Source of the DNA: Marsupella aquatica
Lineage: Eukaryota; Marchantiophyta
Reading direction: 5' to 3'
Length of the DNA: 64,000 nt
Assembly: GCA_973895155.1 (NCBI GenBank)
Contig: OZ316897.1
Span: forward strand, 186,001 to 250,000
Shown here: positions 11,844 to 22,073 of the stretch, piece by piece
How the letters are laid out: each line of letters starts with the position of its first letter
Numbering within the stretch: position 1 is the first letter of the stretch
Position numbers and translations under genes: made by a program
Notes under the pieces: generated by a model
The model's database searches: none
What the model was told of the DNA's origin: nothing
The model's input: the letters and a program-made list of their open reading frames with translations, nothing else

Positions 11844-12333
11844 GGTTTCTTCCCTTGATGAGAAGAGGGGTCGTACTTTTGATTGTGGAGTTCAAGGGGA
11901 ATTTTCTCAAGACTCCAGAAGCAGCCGCCATGACAGGAACATTGTTAGAGATGTTGTGTTACACTATGGGAAGATAGAGGAGATCTTGGTGGTATCATAT
12001 GACAACCATTCAAAGTTTGAGGAATATGTCTTCAAGTGCAAGTGGTTCAAAGTGAACCTTGTTGGTCAAAATTGCACTGTACTTCAAGATGAGAGTGGGT
12101 TTACACGGTTGAAGACAAGTGCCACTAGTGTTCAAGCATCTCATTGGCAAACGTCAGAACCATTTGCTTTCCCATCACACTTGGAGCAATGTTTCTACAT
12201 TCCATACCCCTTAGACACCGAGTGGTCAATTGTCATCACCTATGTGCCACGTTCTCGTTCCATTGTTTCTGAGAAGCCAGATGTTATTGTATCAGACCTA
12301 GATGACCTTGAGGCCGATGAGGATCAAGTGTGA
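11844..12333 (+). CDS. DUF4216-like 3' exon of the tnp2 gene
   Basis: This ORF follows an acceptor-like TTAATTTCAG at 11834-11843. It contains G-K-I-E-E-I-L-V-V-S-Y and Y-V-F-K-C-K-W-F-K-V-N, then P-F-A-F-P-S-H-L-E-Q-C-F-Y-I-P-Y. This is the layout of the DUF4216 domain found C-terminal to tnp2 transposases. It is probably an exon of the transposase gene rather than a separate gene. The donor at the end of the previous exon is unclear; CTTCAG-GTCC near 11595 is a candidate. It ends in an acidic tail at 12333. Confidence 0.6.
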
Positions 12334-12584
12334 GGGACATATTTATATGCACTTGGGTCCAGCCTAGACATTTGTTCATGTTATATTTGATTTGTTCATG
12401 TTTGATGATATAAAAAAAAGTATTGTCTATATTTATATTTGCCATTCACTTTTGAATGAGTCATACTCATGACATATGTATTGTATTGTTTTATTGTGAT
12501 CACTTGTGAATTTTACATGCAACTTTCTATCTAACCTCTATTGCTCAATATAACTTTATTTCCTACTTATTCCATAATTTTCAT

Positions 12585-12785
12585 TCTCACCCTCGTGTTT
12601 CCCTCCTCCGTGGTACGTCTGTCCCTCCTCCTCCCTTCCTCTTTCTCCTCCCTCCTTCCTCTTCCATTGTACTGCCTCCCTTTTCCATCCTTCATTGTAC
12701 CTCCCTCCATCCTCCCTTCCTCTTCCCTCCTGCCCCATCCATATATTGGACCATCCATCCTCTTCATTGTCTCACCTCACAATAA
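12585..12785. repeat. C/T-rich low-complexity tract
   Basis: About 200 bases of CCTCC, CTTCC and TCCTC words on the plus strand, between the tnp2 gene and the right subterminal region. ORFs on the minus strand here are products of the base composition (long runs of G, E, R and K). Confidence 0.6.
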
Positions 12786-12789
12786 TCTT

Positions 12790-13183
12790 AATTTTTAGTT
12801 TGCGAACAATTTGCGAAGCTCACAAACTCTCACCGGACTTGCAATTTCTATGAAGCTTCTCATTTCTCAATATTTCCATACTATACTCTTCGCAAACTTG
12901 TGATGCAAAATCAATCACAAATTTCATATTCTCACCGTTTCGCAAATCTTCCATCCTCCGACATTCTTAAACTTGTCAAACAACTACTATCGCAAAACAT
13001 TTTCAATCCAACCTTCTTCGCAAATATTTACATGAGTTAGTTTCGGAGTTGGCGAGCAATTTTCCCATCTTCAGAAGGCGCCTTTCCATTCGGCGCGTTT
13101 CGGTAAAATGTGCGAAACCACTTACTTCGCAACGTATTAGCGATATAATGCGCTTCAAGTATTATATTTGCGATAGGGATAGA
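12790..13183. repeat. Right subterminal TTGCGAA repeat cluster of the CACTA element
   Basis: Repeated TTGCGAA/TTCGCAA words from about 12800 to 13175 mirror the left subterminal region. The last bases before the host exon, GCTTCAAGT...GCGATAGGGATAG, resemble the reverse complement of the left end, but the terminal TAGTG is lacking. Confidence 0.65.
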
Positions 13184-13368
13184 CTCACTCATCTTCCTTG
13201 GAGCCTCCACTCCCTCACATGGGTACATCGAGTACTCTCCATATTTAACGGAGGTTGGATCCTCTTTCACTCCTGCTATCCAAGGCAAGAAGCAAGCAGT
13301 ATAGGACCACCAATATGTTTTGTCAGCAACTTCTCTATCCACAAAAAAATGATACGTATATCTCTTCG
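13184..13368 (-). pseudogene. M1 ParB/methyltransferase-like gene, fragment between CACTA and A insertions
   Basis: The minus-strand frame reads R-A-K-R-Y-T-Y-H-F-F-V-D-R-E-V and later E-A-P-R-K-M-S-E. It aligns with M2 around 51110-50920 (R-A-K-R-Y-V-Y-R-F-F and L-P-P-R-K-L-S-E). On the 5' side it is cut at 13369-13373 by the TSD of A. On the 3' side it is cut by the CACTA right border at about 13183. I recognise no named domain. Confidence 0.65.
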
Positions 13369-13488
13369 CCCTCTGTGATGCCTAGACAGGAATCACTCGG
13401 CCAGTTAAGTGGGTAAAGCAGGAAGGCACCCTAGAAACACCTTAGTATAGGGACAAAACAAGGAAAATATAAACAATTAGGGGCAACC

Positions 13489-14034
13489 ATGGAACCCGGG
13501 CCGAGGCCGGGGGTAAGGAGCGCTTGCAGGAAATGGTGGCTCATTTGCGAGCACGAACTAGGCAGACGACTACGGGAGGCCAACTACTGTCAGCTGCTTA
13601 GGGAAGCACTCGGGGAGAGAGTAGATACCGACGATCGACCTAAGGAGGTTATGAGCAATGTCAATCAAGCGGCACATTTCTGGGGATGCCTGTTCGAACG
13701 GGCAACTGAGTACATCAAGACTTACGAGGACGAGGAATCAGAAAGGGCAGCTCAAGAACGACAGGAGCTCGCTTGATTGTGGGAGCTGCAGAAGACGGCT
13801 TTCTTAGGAGGTGAACTCATCAAGGACGAGTTCTTGTGGACTCCTACTTCCAATCAACTCGACGATCTTCTGTTTTGCAAAGACAGCGTCGTCGGCATCC
13901 GAGAGGCCATCAAGAACTGCAACGACATACACTGGGAATTAAAGGGTAGCACGGAAAGGTGGACCCAAGCAACGGTGCTAGGAGAAACCTCCACGGCAGC
14001 AAGAGATGAAGAGGAAGGGAGCCGTCAACGATGA
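13489..14034 (+). pseudogene. A element, first small ORF
   Basis: The frame opens at ATG 13489 and is interrupted by one in-frame TGA at 13774-13776. It resumes as L-W-E-L-Q-K-T-A-F-L-G-G. The homologous ORF of B (44030-43560) has an Arg codon at this place (E-L-A-R-L-C-G), so CGA to TGA is the likely change. Shared motifs are V-N-Q-A-A-H-F-W-G, Y-E-D-E and V-V-G-I-R-E-A-I-K-N. I recognise no domain; it lies just upstream of, and overlaps, the main coiled-coil ORF. Confidence 0.6.
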
Positions 14035-17000
14035 AGCCACCCCGGCAAAAAGAACGAGGTTGGCGGCACCAAAGAAGCCAACCGAGCAGCAGAGCAGGAG
14101 GCAGAGAGAAGCCGAAGAGGAGGAGGTCGATCCCATCAAGGCCATTCCAACCAGGGATGACACCTGGAAGGGCTGGGCGGCAACCCTACCGGTAGAGGTG
14201 CAACTACATTTTGCACGGGAGGAGGATGCATGCTTTACGGCCATGCAAACCAAGAAGTACCAAGGCTTCATGGCCGGATCCGGCTTAGAGGCCTTTGTAA
14301 GATTACCATGGCTGAAGCCGGAGGTACCGGAGTCAGACCTATTAGAATTCGTGGGGTCATGGGAACCCGAGACCAATTGCACGAGGATATATGGGAAGGA
14401 TTTCTATCTTACTCCCAAAGTGATTGCCGAAGTGTTTGGCTTGCCGATAGGCAATAAGACCAAAGTTGATACCAGGAAGACCTTGCCTGACAAGGAGATC
14501 CGGTCGTTCCCCGGGCCATCAACGAAGAATGGCTTCTTCCGGAACACCTGCACCAACCCGCACATAGGAGAGATGATCGACTTCTTGCGGGTGACCATGC
14601 ATTGTAACTTGCCGAGGGCAGAGATCGGCAAGGCACAGGTCTATCTGGCAGAGAGGCCAGACCCAAGCCGGGACTACAACGGGTACCTCCTCAACCAATT
14701 GAAGAAGATCTTAAAGGAGGAGCAGCAGGTAATCGGCATGGGGAGCGTGTCGCGGCTTGGCTATCACATGCCGCTGTTGTGCCGGTATGCCAGAGGTCAG
14801 ACTTTTGCCCCAGTACTTCCCCTGCAGGTAAGGGCACCCGAGGAAGCTCCAGCGCCGAGGCCGTTAGCAGAGAAGCCTCAACCACCTGTTAGCCCTACAA
14901 TCGAGCAAGTGTTTAGGCCAAGGACGGAGGACTTGCCGATGCAGCAACCAGGCATGCAGAGTCTGCTGAAACTACTAGAGAAAGAAAAGAGATCGGCATC
15001 GGCAACGACAACGACAACGGCAACGGCAACAATGCAGGACACTACTACAGAGGTAGGCCTACACCGGCTCACAAGAGAAAACCCCTTTGCTGGAGACAAG
15101 GAGAGAATCAGGCCGGAATTCAAGCCAGGTGTTCGAATGTATGTGGGAGTCTCAAGCTCCGAATCTGAGGCAGAATTGCCTGAAGCTCCTACCGACGAAG
15201 AGGACAGGGAGAAGCTGGACGTCCAAGAAGTAGAGGAGGCAGTGGAGGACTGCAGCCATGATAATTCCGGCTATGGGTCGGACCATCACGTTCCAGGAGT
15301 AAGGACCTGTGGCCGGTTTGTCCCCACACTTCCAAGGGTAGTGCGAGGGGACCCCAACCAGCAGAGTAGCCCTGAGTCTCCCCCACCAGATGTTGCTCCC
15401 CCGAGCTTTGACGGCATAAAACAGACGGTGCAGGAATTTCAAGAGCGAATCAGGCAGGAAGAGGAGGCAGCCCTGGCTAGGGAAAAGGATTTACCAGGAG
15501 GAGATTGGCCGGAGGACATCAGGCGGCTAGCCGAAAAAGGAAGCAAACCTCTAGCCACGATTGAAGAGATCCGCAAGATGGCTTGGGAGCAGAGGCCACG
15601 ATGGGCGATGCCGATCACTTCTACTTACTCCACCTATGCTAAGAATAGAGCCATGGAGTATGGTGAGATGTGTGGGGAACTTGCGCTCGGCATCTTTGGA
15701 GAGGAGTTGGAGGTAGGACCCTTTTTCCATAGGGAGCAGTTGGAGAAGCACCAATTAGAAGAAGCGGTGGCTTTAGAGAGAAGCAAGAAGGACGAGGTCA
15801 TTCGGCGGCTTAGGAGGATGGAAGCCGAGATTGAAGATCTAAGGGCGGCCAAGAAAGCCCAAGATGAACTGCAGATTAAACGGCATGAGCTGAACATCAT
15901 GCAGGGGCAGTTGGACACCGCGCAGGCTGATAATCAGAATATCAAGGATAAACTGACTCAGACGCAGGGAGAGTTGGCCGATACGATCAAAGAGAGAGAA
16001 GTGGAAGCGAGAGCTGAAGAATACAGAGGAGGCCCACATAACAGCCATCAGCCGGGCCATGGCGGAGACCCAAAGAAAGGAATGGGCGTTGAAGGGGGAG
16101 CTCGAGAAAATCCGCGGAGCCCTTGAGCAGAAGGAGGCCGAGTTAGGGAAATCCTATCAAGGGATTATGGCGCTGCAGCAGGAGCTTGCATCCCTGACGG
16201 CCAGCTTCAAGGCCGACCTAAGGGAGAAGGACGAGATGCTCGATCAGACTTACGCCAAGATGAACCAGATGGAGTCTGTCATCATTGCAGAGCTCGACAA
16301 GGAGCTAAGAGCAACCCGGGAGGAGAGGACTACCTTGAAACAAGAACGGGAGGAAGCCCAGAAGGAACTAGAGGAGGCGCGCAAGGACCTAGATGAGACC
16401 CAGGAGGAGTTGGAGGAAATCACGAGGAAGATGGAGAACCTCCAGCGGCGGGCCGACAACCAAACAGAGCGGCTGAAAAAACAAGCCGCAATATTTAAGT
16501 GCTTGTCTTCATCAGGCCCAACTCCAATTGGGGCAACCAAGTTACCAGGAGTGGTACTGGCCGAAGAAAAAGCCGCGCCACCTGCACCAGTGCCGGAAGT
16601 AAGTGGGAAGGGGAAAGGACCAGCTGCCGAACCAGAAAGGAAGAAGAAGCGGAAACCTTCAGGGTCAAGGAGTAATCCGACTCCACAGGCCGTGGTGACC
16701 AAGGAGGTAGACCCAGCACCATCCTCCGGCATGAATATGGCAATAGATTCCGCTATCATCAAGGGTGGGGATGGTGCGGCCCAAGCCGAACTACTCAGTA
16801 ATGAGGCCGGTATCCCAGATCCGCCTCTTGAGCAGGCCGGTGAGACCATAGCCGAGGCTGAGGCCGTAGCCGAGAATGACTCCCGAGCCGATGCCGACGC
16901 CGATGGTGGACCCAGTCAGGCCGATGGAGAGTTGACTCAGTCAAGGGCAGGTAATCTGTCAGAGAATGAACCTACGGCAGTGGCTGAGGAGGAAGCGTTG

Positions 17001-17036
17001 GGGGCGTCCATTAAGGATCCACCACCGGTGTCGTGA
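14006..17036 (+). pseudogene. A element, main gag-like coiled-coil ORF
   Basis: It starts MKRKGAVNDEATPAKR. Residues about 60-250 form a globular part with G-L-E-A-F-V-R-L-P-W, D-L-L-E-F-V-G-S-W-E and G-K-D-F-Y-L-T-P-K-V-I-A-E-V-F-G-L-P, ordered like the plant retroelement 'putative plant transposon protein' (Transposase_32-type) domain; that match is tentative. A proline-rich, acidic linker and long heptad coiled coils follow (15700-16490), then a low-complexity tail with KKKRKPSG. The frame shifts once near 16010 (ORF 14006-16126 to ORF 16059-17036). B carries the same protein on the minus strand, broken at other places. It may act as a structural, gag-like protein. Confidence 0.65.
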
Positions 17037-17950
17037 CGGTGCAAGGGCGCCGTTCCTTTTAGGAAGGGCGGACGTGGAGGGAGGAGGCGTGAGTGGGCAG
17101 GGCGGGCGCTGATCTCCAAGTTTAGGATTAGGATCAGGACCAGGAGCGGCCCTGACACTTAGCTTAGTGGGATTGCGGTTCCACTGGTAGGAGCAACACT
17201 TGTGCTCCTGCCTTGCTATACATAGGTAGATCCGGGCAAGTAGATTACTGTTAGGTAGCTTAGGCTTACGCTGCAAAGAATTAGGCGGATCCACTACCAG
17301 GATAAGTACCTGGGCAGCGGGGAGCTCAGGGCATCTTCTTTAGCAAGTTTTTAGTTTGCACCAGCCGGGCTGGGATCAAGTAGTACGAGAAGCTCTCGGT
17401 TAGTCATATAGTGACCCTTGTGTATATTCATGTTTCCTCATGCCTAAGAGCTGAATAGAGTTGGCCTCACGGCTTAGTTCGCAGAGCTTGTGTATGAGAT
17501 GTACTGTTTGTATGGCAAGTGCATGGTATGACTCAGTCAGAATGAGTCATTTTGCTATTTGTGTGTCGCATTAACTTGTGTGAAGAGTGCCCACATCAAC
17601 CAGAAGGAAGGAAAGTAAGCAGGGGAGTGAGAGTTGGATGTGTCGAGCTGAGAGAGGTCTTAGCGGCTTAACCAAGCCTATTGGGGATCATTCCGGCGGT
17701 GGAATCCAAACATACCTAACAAGACGGAGGGGAAGACGAGGGAAGGCCTAGATTAGGCCGGCTACGTATCTCATGACCCGATGAAGGATCTGTCCAGTAT
17801 ATGTGTGTAAAATGTTAATAGTAATAGTAGAAGGTTAGCAGCGTCCCATGCCGCTAAGCCGCGGAAACGGCCTCGCCAAGCGCGAAACCTGCGGGAATCG
17901 GCTTGAGCTGGGGGGTTTCTTGGGTTTAGGGAGCCATGGGACGCACCACA
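17037..17950 (+). other. A element 3' non-coding region with blocks shared by B, X and Y
   Basis: There is no ORF. GGATAAGTACCTGGGCAGCG at 17300 recurs in B as GGATAAAAACCTGGGCAGCG (minus strand, near 40250) and may be the LTR promoter/TATA region. A second block at 17685-17720 (CATTCCGGCGGTGGAATCC, then AAACATACC) recurs in B (39822-39860), X1 (36497-36532), X2 (38730-38766) and Y (63440-63475). It always lies 120-260 bases from the element end. Confidence 0.6.
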
Positions 17951-17955
17951 CCCTC

Positions 17956-18836
17956 CTCCAAAAAAGTGAGATGTCAATCTTCTCACTCGACTTTGGTGGC
18001 CAAATCTGTCTGAAAAAACGAGATTTCACTCTCGTTTGGAAATCTTCAAAGTCCTCCTCTATGTCAAGGATCAGCGATGGCTTTGTCTTCTCAGACGAAG
18101 TAAGGATCCTTGCATCTGGAACAGTTGGGATCATCTCTGAAATATCTCAGACATGAGCGAAGAACAAATTGACTCAACCTGCTCCCATACAGCCCATCGG
18201 TGAAGCCAAAGTTTTGTTTCGCTGTCCGAGAATTGACCAGGGTGGAAGTACTTCTTGCGAAGCTCAGGTCTGCATTGTGCCTCGAGGAGTACACATCTGA
18301 GCTGCGGAGTCAACGACGAGACACCCGTAAATAGCCTCGCACGATCAAGACCACATGACACATTACCCCTTCCTTTATCGTTTGTTCGTTGGGCTTCCTT
18401 CCTCTCATGTTTGCAGTAGTTGTGCATCTCAACACACTTCTGGAAAAAGTCACCAAACTCAGGATTCAAGAGAGGTCCAATCTTTGGCACCTTCACATTC
18501 CAATCTGCTAGTTTCTCTTTCATCATGTCTTTCATAGCCATGTCTTGCGCAACTTTTGAAAGAGGTTCTCCTTGCGCTTCTTTCAACTGGAACTTCTTCT
18601 TCAAATCTTCCGTCTGCGCTGCAATATTAGCAACAGACAGAATGTATGTGCAGGCATCGAGTGTCATGTTCTTTGAATACCAAGCCGGTTTCCTGATATT
18701 TGCCATCTTCTGCTGGAAAAGTTTGTAGTTGTCTGCATCAATGATATCTTTGTATACAGAAAGGTCATTACTGAGCACCTTCTGGACTCTCTCTGCTTCA
18801 AGGACCCAAGAATTCTCAACGTGACATTGAGTCAAC
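17956..18836 (-). pseudogene. M1 ParB/methyltransferase-like gene, exon 2 (helical middle region)
   Basis: The exon starts after TTTGTTCAG (AG at 18838-18837) and is homologous to M2 51963-51100. Shared motifs are W-(V/I)-L-(E/D)-A, V-L-S-N-D-L, W-Y-S-K, D-R-A-R-L-F-T-(G/A)-V-S and P-E-L-R-K-(K/Q)-(Y/F)-F-H-P. A one-base frame change occurs near 18150, after which I-S-E-M-I-P and V-K-S-R-F-F match M2 I-S-E-I-I-P and V-K-G-K-F-F. The exon is cut at 17951-17955 by the TSD of A. The region has no domain I can name; it sits between the ParB-like and methyltransferase-like parts. Confidence 0.65.
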
Positions 18837-18854
18837 CTGAACAAAAGAAACAGG

Positions 18855-18871
18855 TCATCGAGATCGCTAAC
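18855..18871. repeat. M1 palindrome, imperfect, in an intron
   Basis: TCATCGAGATCGCTAAC inside the 18837-18926 intron of the minus-strand gene. One arm is GTTAGCGA and the other is slightly decayed. Confidence 0.55.
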
Positions 18872-18926
18872 AAGAGGAACTGAAAGAATTTTATATAAAT
18901 CACTGCTTGAAGGAAAAGAAACAAAC

Positions 18927-19160
18927 CTATTCAGCGCATGCATCGCCGACTCAATCTGAATGAATGAGTTCTTGTCACCCTTGAAAATTCGGCAAACAAC
19001 TCGAGGATGATATTTGACATCATGGGGATTCTCGTCCGCAAGCTGCATCCATGAGTACAGACGATGATTTCCATCAAAAACATAGAACATTTTGTCTTTC
19101 AAAATTTTGAAAGCTTTGTGAGAATCACATTCCCTCTCAAATTCTTCATTCTGAAGAATC
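18927..19160 (-). pseudogene. M1 ParB/methyltransferase-like gene, exon 1 3' part with DGNHR ParB-like box
   Basis: The frame reads D-K-M-F-Y-V-F-D-G-N-H-R-L-Y-S-W, then Y-H-P-R-V-V and I-F-K-G-D-K. The DGNHR-L-x-(A/S) core is the signature of ParB/Spo0J-type and related nucleotide-binding folds; M2 has F-Y-G-N-H-R-L-Y-A-W at the same place. The exon ends at donor GTTTGT (18926). Its 5' side is interrupted by Z1 (TSD at 19161-19165). The ParB assignment rests on this box only. Confidence 0.6.
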
Positions 19161-19165
19161 CACAT

Positions 19166-20924
19166 TGTAGTATTGCATTAAGGACATAAATCAGCATTTA
19201 ATGCCCAAAACTCGGTATTCGTTCCCATGGAAGAACATGTTGGGAATGGTTTTCTATCAATTAACACTTATGAATGACTAAGGTGTCGAAAACACAAAGG
19301 TGAGCCTTTTACTATGGATGCTCAGCAAGGCATAGATTTAAATGTTTGCTTAACATTATAAATACGATTAACAAAATGGAATTAATTAACAAAACACAAG
19401 AAAATCTTGAGGTATGATGAGGGAGTCTGGAATAGACCAAGGTAACTCCTCAACAACACTTAATTTGTGATGATGTAAGGTGAAAAATCTGCAAGAACAT
19501 TTCTGGAATGAAATACTTTACTAGGATGATTATTAAAATGCCGTCAACATATCTTAACCTTTCCTTCCAAGGTACTCAGTTAGGATTAATAACCAATCAC
19601 TTCAGCATCCAGTCGGTACTCCGAGTCACGAATAATGAACACCATCATCGTCAAACTAAAGTCATAGGTAATTGGTCAATAACATTCTTTGCACCCCGTG
19701 CAAAAGCAATGTCATGCCAAAAACTTATGCATCAAGAACTTAGAAATGTATAGCCTTCACCAATTAAGGAATCTATCTCCATACATTCAAAAGATTTCAC
19801 CATTTCACAAGGTTTTACTTCTCTGGTTTGATCTCCAACATTCAAACACAAGGAAGGGGGAAGAATTCCTTTGTATTAATCACTCATGCAAATACAGAGT
19901 TTCTCTCTACAAAGTGAAGCCTTGTCATGCTGCAAATTTGCAACATAGTGCTTACATAATTCTTTCACATTTCAAATGACATAAATTCTACTTTATATAA
20001 GCTGGTAGAAACCCAAGGAGAGAGAAAATGAAAGGACATGCCCTTTCATGCCTCAAGGGTTCTTGAACTAAAGTAAAAATAACAAAGGTGTGCTACAGTA
20101 GTACCTAAGGGTCACATGAGGGTTCCTGGTATATAAAACTAACCAAAAGGTATTGCAAATGTGAACTAATGTAAAAGTGACATTACGGTAAAACTAATGA
20201 ATAGTGGCTTTGTCCTAATTTTAGTTTCTAAACCAAATATCAGTTTGAGATGAAACGTTCCCAGAGTATTCTCTTAGGTATAGTCTTCATGCTGGTAAAA
20301 TCTCAGACTTTTCTGAGGTGTTTAGGTACTTCAATAAAATACCAAAAAGTACCGGAAATAAAGAACTACCGAAAATCGGAAAAAAATTCTAAGTGTTGAA
20401 GGCATAAACGCGTATACACGTAAAAGCGTAAACTCGTAAAGACGTAATCGCGGTGCAGCAAAAACTTAGCAGATTCAAACATTTTTAACTTCCTAGCTAT
20501 AAGTCGGCTTGAGCTGAAACTTTCAGGGATGATTCTACTGCGTAATGACTACCTCCTGAAAAAGTATGAAACTTTTCTGACCATGAGAACTATTTAACTA
20601 AAATATCAGAGATCGGCTGATCGTGGTAATTGCACACAAAGCTCATTTTTGATGAAGTGCTTTGGAGTCCGGTTCTTGAATCTTCTAGTCTGCATTGCTT
20701 CTCCAATGATGTCCAGTCTTCTTTCTTGGTAGCATGCAAAGAGCAAGGATTTATATGGCGATCCTTGTCCAATAGAGGCAATAGCCTCCGATGAAGCATA
20801 ACATCAGGTAAAGTGTTCAATTGATCTAAATTGCTACAAAAGGTAGCTATATTACACCTTTGAGTTAGAAAAAGTTCAAAATTCATAAATTTTCCATCAT
20901 TTCCAACTAATCTACTGCATTACA
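19166..20924. mobile_element. Z1: solo-LTR-like element in the ParB-like exon
   Basis: On the plus strand it runs from TGTAGTATTGC to GCATTACA and is flanked by a perfect 5-bp TSD, CACAT (19161-19165 and 20925-20929). Removal rejoins the exon in frame (W-D-D-M-W-I-L-Q-N-E-E-F). It is 1759 bases long, has no believable ORF and no internal LTR pair. It is related to Z2, sharing the block at 19210-19226 and the CGTAAA-rich stretch near 20405-20450. A solo LTR of an otherwise unseen retrotransposon is the best explanation. Confidence 0.75.
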
Positions 20925-20929
20925 CACAT

Positions 20930-21539
20930 GTCATCCCACGACTCCCGAATCACATCCTCGCACATCTGGACAAGGCCATCTTCGCCGGTCATTTGGACGT
21001 AAAATCGAGGCGCATCTTCGATGTATCCCTGCGTCCGAAATTCATTCTTGAGTGTCTCAATCGCAGTCGAGTTTGTTTGCAAGGACCAAACGATCTGCAT
21101 GTTTCGCATTTTGCAAAGGGGAATCCTCGGAGGAGCGAGGGGGAATCCAAATTTGTCATTTCCAAAAGGGAAAAGATGGCGATTGATGACAACAGAATAG
21201 GGTTTTGAAGCTCCAGGTTGAAACATAGGATTCACAACATCTATCTACTTGGTTCACCATCTTGGGCCTCCTCGGTGTTTTCAATCCCGCCTGGAGCGCC
21301 TTCTTGTTCACTGTAGACCTTGTCTCCCTTCGGCTTGACTCGACTGACTTGAACGATCCTATTGATGACAAGCTCTCGGGTGAAGACAATGGCTCCATCA
21401 GCGGGTCCGTGAAGTGATAAGGGTATGAACAGGTCAAGGTCGAGGGTGACACGCTTTGCGAACGTAAAGAAACCTGAGAATTGATCTTCCAGTCAAAGAC
21501 AGAATCGTACCCTCGTCTGTTGCTTTCACCTGAATGCAA
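20930..21539 (-). pseudogene. M1 ParB/methyltransferase-like gene, 5' part of exon 1
   Basis: The proposed start is an ATG at 21539 (MHSGESNRRG). A Ser/Thr-rich N-terminus leads, after a frame change near 21235, into F-G-N-D-K-F-G-F-P and P-P-R-I-P-L-C-K-M. These align with M2 P-P-R-I-P-M-C-R-L at about 52490. The gene is transcribed away from the transposase gene; the two start codons are about 535 bases apart. Confidence 0.55.
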
Positions 21540-22073
21540 CGCCCGGTCGTGAAAAGAGATATAGATATTCTATACGACTCTCCTCGCAATCATTTTCAGA
21601 CACCGTCAGGTATACATGTACTTCCGGAAATACGAACCACCGAACTCACGACTGAAAGAAAAGTATCTAATGACAAAGAGACAGGTGTCTGGTACTGTAC
21701 CGTACCGTTGACATGTAGGTACCCGTTGACCAATTCCAACGGATATAAACGGTCATAATGGTCTCTTATGAGAAACTACTTTTGCTAGCGACATCTCTAG
21801 CCAAAAATTGATCACTAAATCCATGAACTCAAGAAGGGTGTTTTGTAAGGGTTTAAACCATTTTACTTGGTTCATTGAACTAGCGATCTCGCTAGCTTTA
21901 TCATTCCGTAAATAGTGTCATATAAGACAAAATAACAGTAAGATAACGGGAATAAGAGGCATTTATTAAATAAATACGTTGAGTCCAACACCTACACAAG
22001 CACGTTTCCTCATATGTATTTGGAGAAAGAAGAGAGCGAAGTATCTCACATTTGAGGATTGTTGTAGACTGTA
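21540..22073. promoter_or_regulatory. Divergent promoter region of M1 with two palindromes
   Basis: This spacer separates the two divergent genes of M1. It contains GCTAGCGACATCTCTAGC (21784-21801) and CTAGCGATCTCGCTAGC (21880-21896). M2 has its own kind of palindrome, four times, in the equivalent spacer. No TATA box stands out. Confidence 0.55.

Larger units (their letters stand above)
1753..13183. mobile_element. CACTA (En/Spm) transposon with tnp2, TNPA-like and SET-domain genes
   Basis: The left terminus reads CACTACAACACTACC at 1753 and lies in an intron of the M1 minus-strand gene. Inside are a tnp2-type transposase gene (8867-12333, +), a TNPA-like gene (4389-2439, -) and a SET-domain gene (5671-8671, +). 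TTGCGAA motifs cluster near both ends (1780-2180 and 12790-13180), as expected for the subterminal repeats of CACTA elements. The right terminal TAGTG is absent: the sequence passes directly into an exon of the host M1 gene at about 13183, with roughly 95 codons and part of an intron missing compared with M2. The simplest reading is one deletion that removed the right terminus and neighbouring host sequence. Z2 is nested within the element. Confidence 0.8.
13374..17950 (+). mobile_element. A: complete 4.58-kb TG...CA element with ORFs (ORF-bearing solo LTR)
   Basis: It starts TGTGATGCC and ends GCACCACA, flanked by a perfect 5-bp TSD CCCTC (13369-13373 and 17951-17955). Removing it joins the M1 gene in frame (S-L-F-W-R-R-A-K-R-Y). 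No direct repeat of its 5' end is found near its 3' end, so it is not a gag-only element with its own LTRs. Its properties (TG/CA, 5-bp TSD, no internal LTR pair) are those of a solo LTR. Support comes from Y, where the same start TGTGATGCC follows a gypsy integrase gene. B (39622-44245) has the same build. It holds two broken ORF blocks (13489-14034, 14006-17036) and about 0.9 kb of 3' non-coding sequence. Confidence 0.75.

Noticed and set aside
12556-12767. Minus-strand ORFs rich in G, E, R and K
   Set aside because: They are reflections of a C/T-rich low-complexity tract.
13374-17950. A as a gag-only LTR retrotransposon (TR-GAG or LARD type)
   Set aside because: No direct terminal repeats or primer binding site could be found inside its borders, and B shows the same.
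18131-19165. A single uninterrupted exon over the ParB-like region of M1
   Set aside because: Comparison with M2 shows an intron at 18926-18837 that happens to lack stops; it also carries an M1 palindrome.
21235-21539. The large plus-strand ORFs at 1442-1999 and 4163-4846 as genes
   Set aside because: They run antisense to M1 exons or through TTGCGAA clusters and have no protein-like features.
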